A DNA stretch of 7,127 nucleotides. It comes from Pseudomonadota bacterium (GTDB lineage Bacteria > Bdellovibrionota_B > Oligoflexia > Silvanigrellales > Silvanigrellaceae). The stretch spans positions 1 to 7,127 of the forward strand of contig JAIXXU010000016.1 in NCBI GenBank assembly GCA_027490595.1. Reading direction: 5' to 3'. Positions within the stretch are counted from its first letter, which is position 1. Each line of letters begins with the position of its first letter. Under the pieces are notes generated by a model. That model saw nothing but the letters and a program-made list of their open reading frames with translations, did not search any database and had not been told where the DNA came from. This document shows positions 6,926 through 7,127 of the stretch, in pieces. Made by a program: the position numbers and the translations under genes.

Positions 6926-6949
6926 AAAAAGCTTTTTAGAACAATTAAT

Positions 6950-7127
6950 CTACTTGATTTTATAGGATTTCATTACTTGTTTGTTGGCTTTTTGGCGTTC
7001 TTTGCGAAGTTTTTCTCTGTTTTGCTGATTGCGTTCTACCAAAGTTGAGAAATCAGAAATCAATGAGCTAAACTTGCTTTGTTCGTTTTGTTTGTTCTCT
7101 TTTTCTTTTATTTTTTTTCTTGAAGTA
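6950..7127 (-). CDS. C-terminal part of a highly charged, coiled-coil-like protein (partial)
   Basis: The frame is open from the right window edge to a TAG at 6950-6952, giving the last 58 residues; the start lies outside. The visible part begins TSRKKIKEKENKQNEQ and ends KANKQVMKSYKIK. About half the residues are Lys, Arg, Glu or Gln. A short hydrophobic stretch, FSSLISDFSTLVE (about 19-31), is followed by a basic helix (QQNREKLRKERQKANKQ) that could be a coiled coil or a nucleic-acid-binding tail. There are no frame interruptions, and a small gene with a good ribosome binding site follows after 34 bp, which supports real coding. I do not recognise a family. Bias toward Lys codons in AT-rich DNA can mimic such a tail by chance, so confidence is moderate. 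Confidence 0.5.
   Translation of the reverse strand, partial: TSRKKIKEKENKQNEQSKFSSLISDFSTLVERNQQNREKLRKERQKANKQVMKSYKIK

Noticed and set aside
6916..6927. Four-residue N-terminal extension of the 75-residue protein from TTG
   Set aside because: The TTG and the next codons are the ribosome binding site of the ATG at 6915.

Overview
The window is AT-rich, and every gene I can support lies on the minus strand, so transcription runs from high to low coordinates. The organism is a Gram-negative bacterium: one product has a Sec signal peptide followed by an outer-membrane beta-barrel ending in Phe, and the start sites carry classical AGGAG/AAAGGA-type ribosome binding sites. The base composition and Asn/Lys/Ser-rich proteins would suit a low-GC Bdellovibrionota/Oligoflexia-type or Legionella-like bacterium. 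That placement is inference; nothing here fixes the taxon.

In transcription order (right to left), the window opens with the 3' end of a highly charged, probably coiled-coil protein (6950-7127, cut by the window edge) and a second small charged protein of 75 residues (6688-6915). After a 100-bp gap comes the core, a tight four-gene unit: a stand-alone proline dehydrogenase (5739-6587), a FadD-type acyl-CoA synthetase (3995-5713), an APC-superfamily amino acid permease (2394-3983) and a small outer-membrane beta-barrel protein (1669-2397). The intergenic distances are 25 bp, 11 bp and a 4-bp ATGA overlap, so these four are very likely co-transcribed. The last two are probably translationally coupled. 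About 109 bp further on is an unrecognised protein with a polyserine N-terminus (102-1559), which probably has its own promoter.

The first genes of the core make metabolic sense as carbon and reductant supply: proline oxidation to P5C, fatty acid activation for beta-oxidation, and amino acid uptake. The outer-membrane protein could serve passage or surface structure, but its role is unknown. No P5C dehydrogenase, other beta-oxidation gene or regulator is in the window. I found no tRNA, rRNA, CRISPR, insertion sequence or convincing rho-independent terminator. The least explained parts are the polyserine protein and the pair of small charged proteins. I see no clear sign of a defence system or mobile element.
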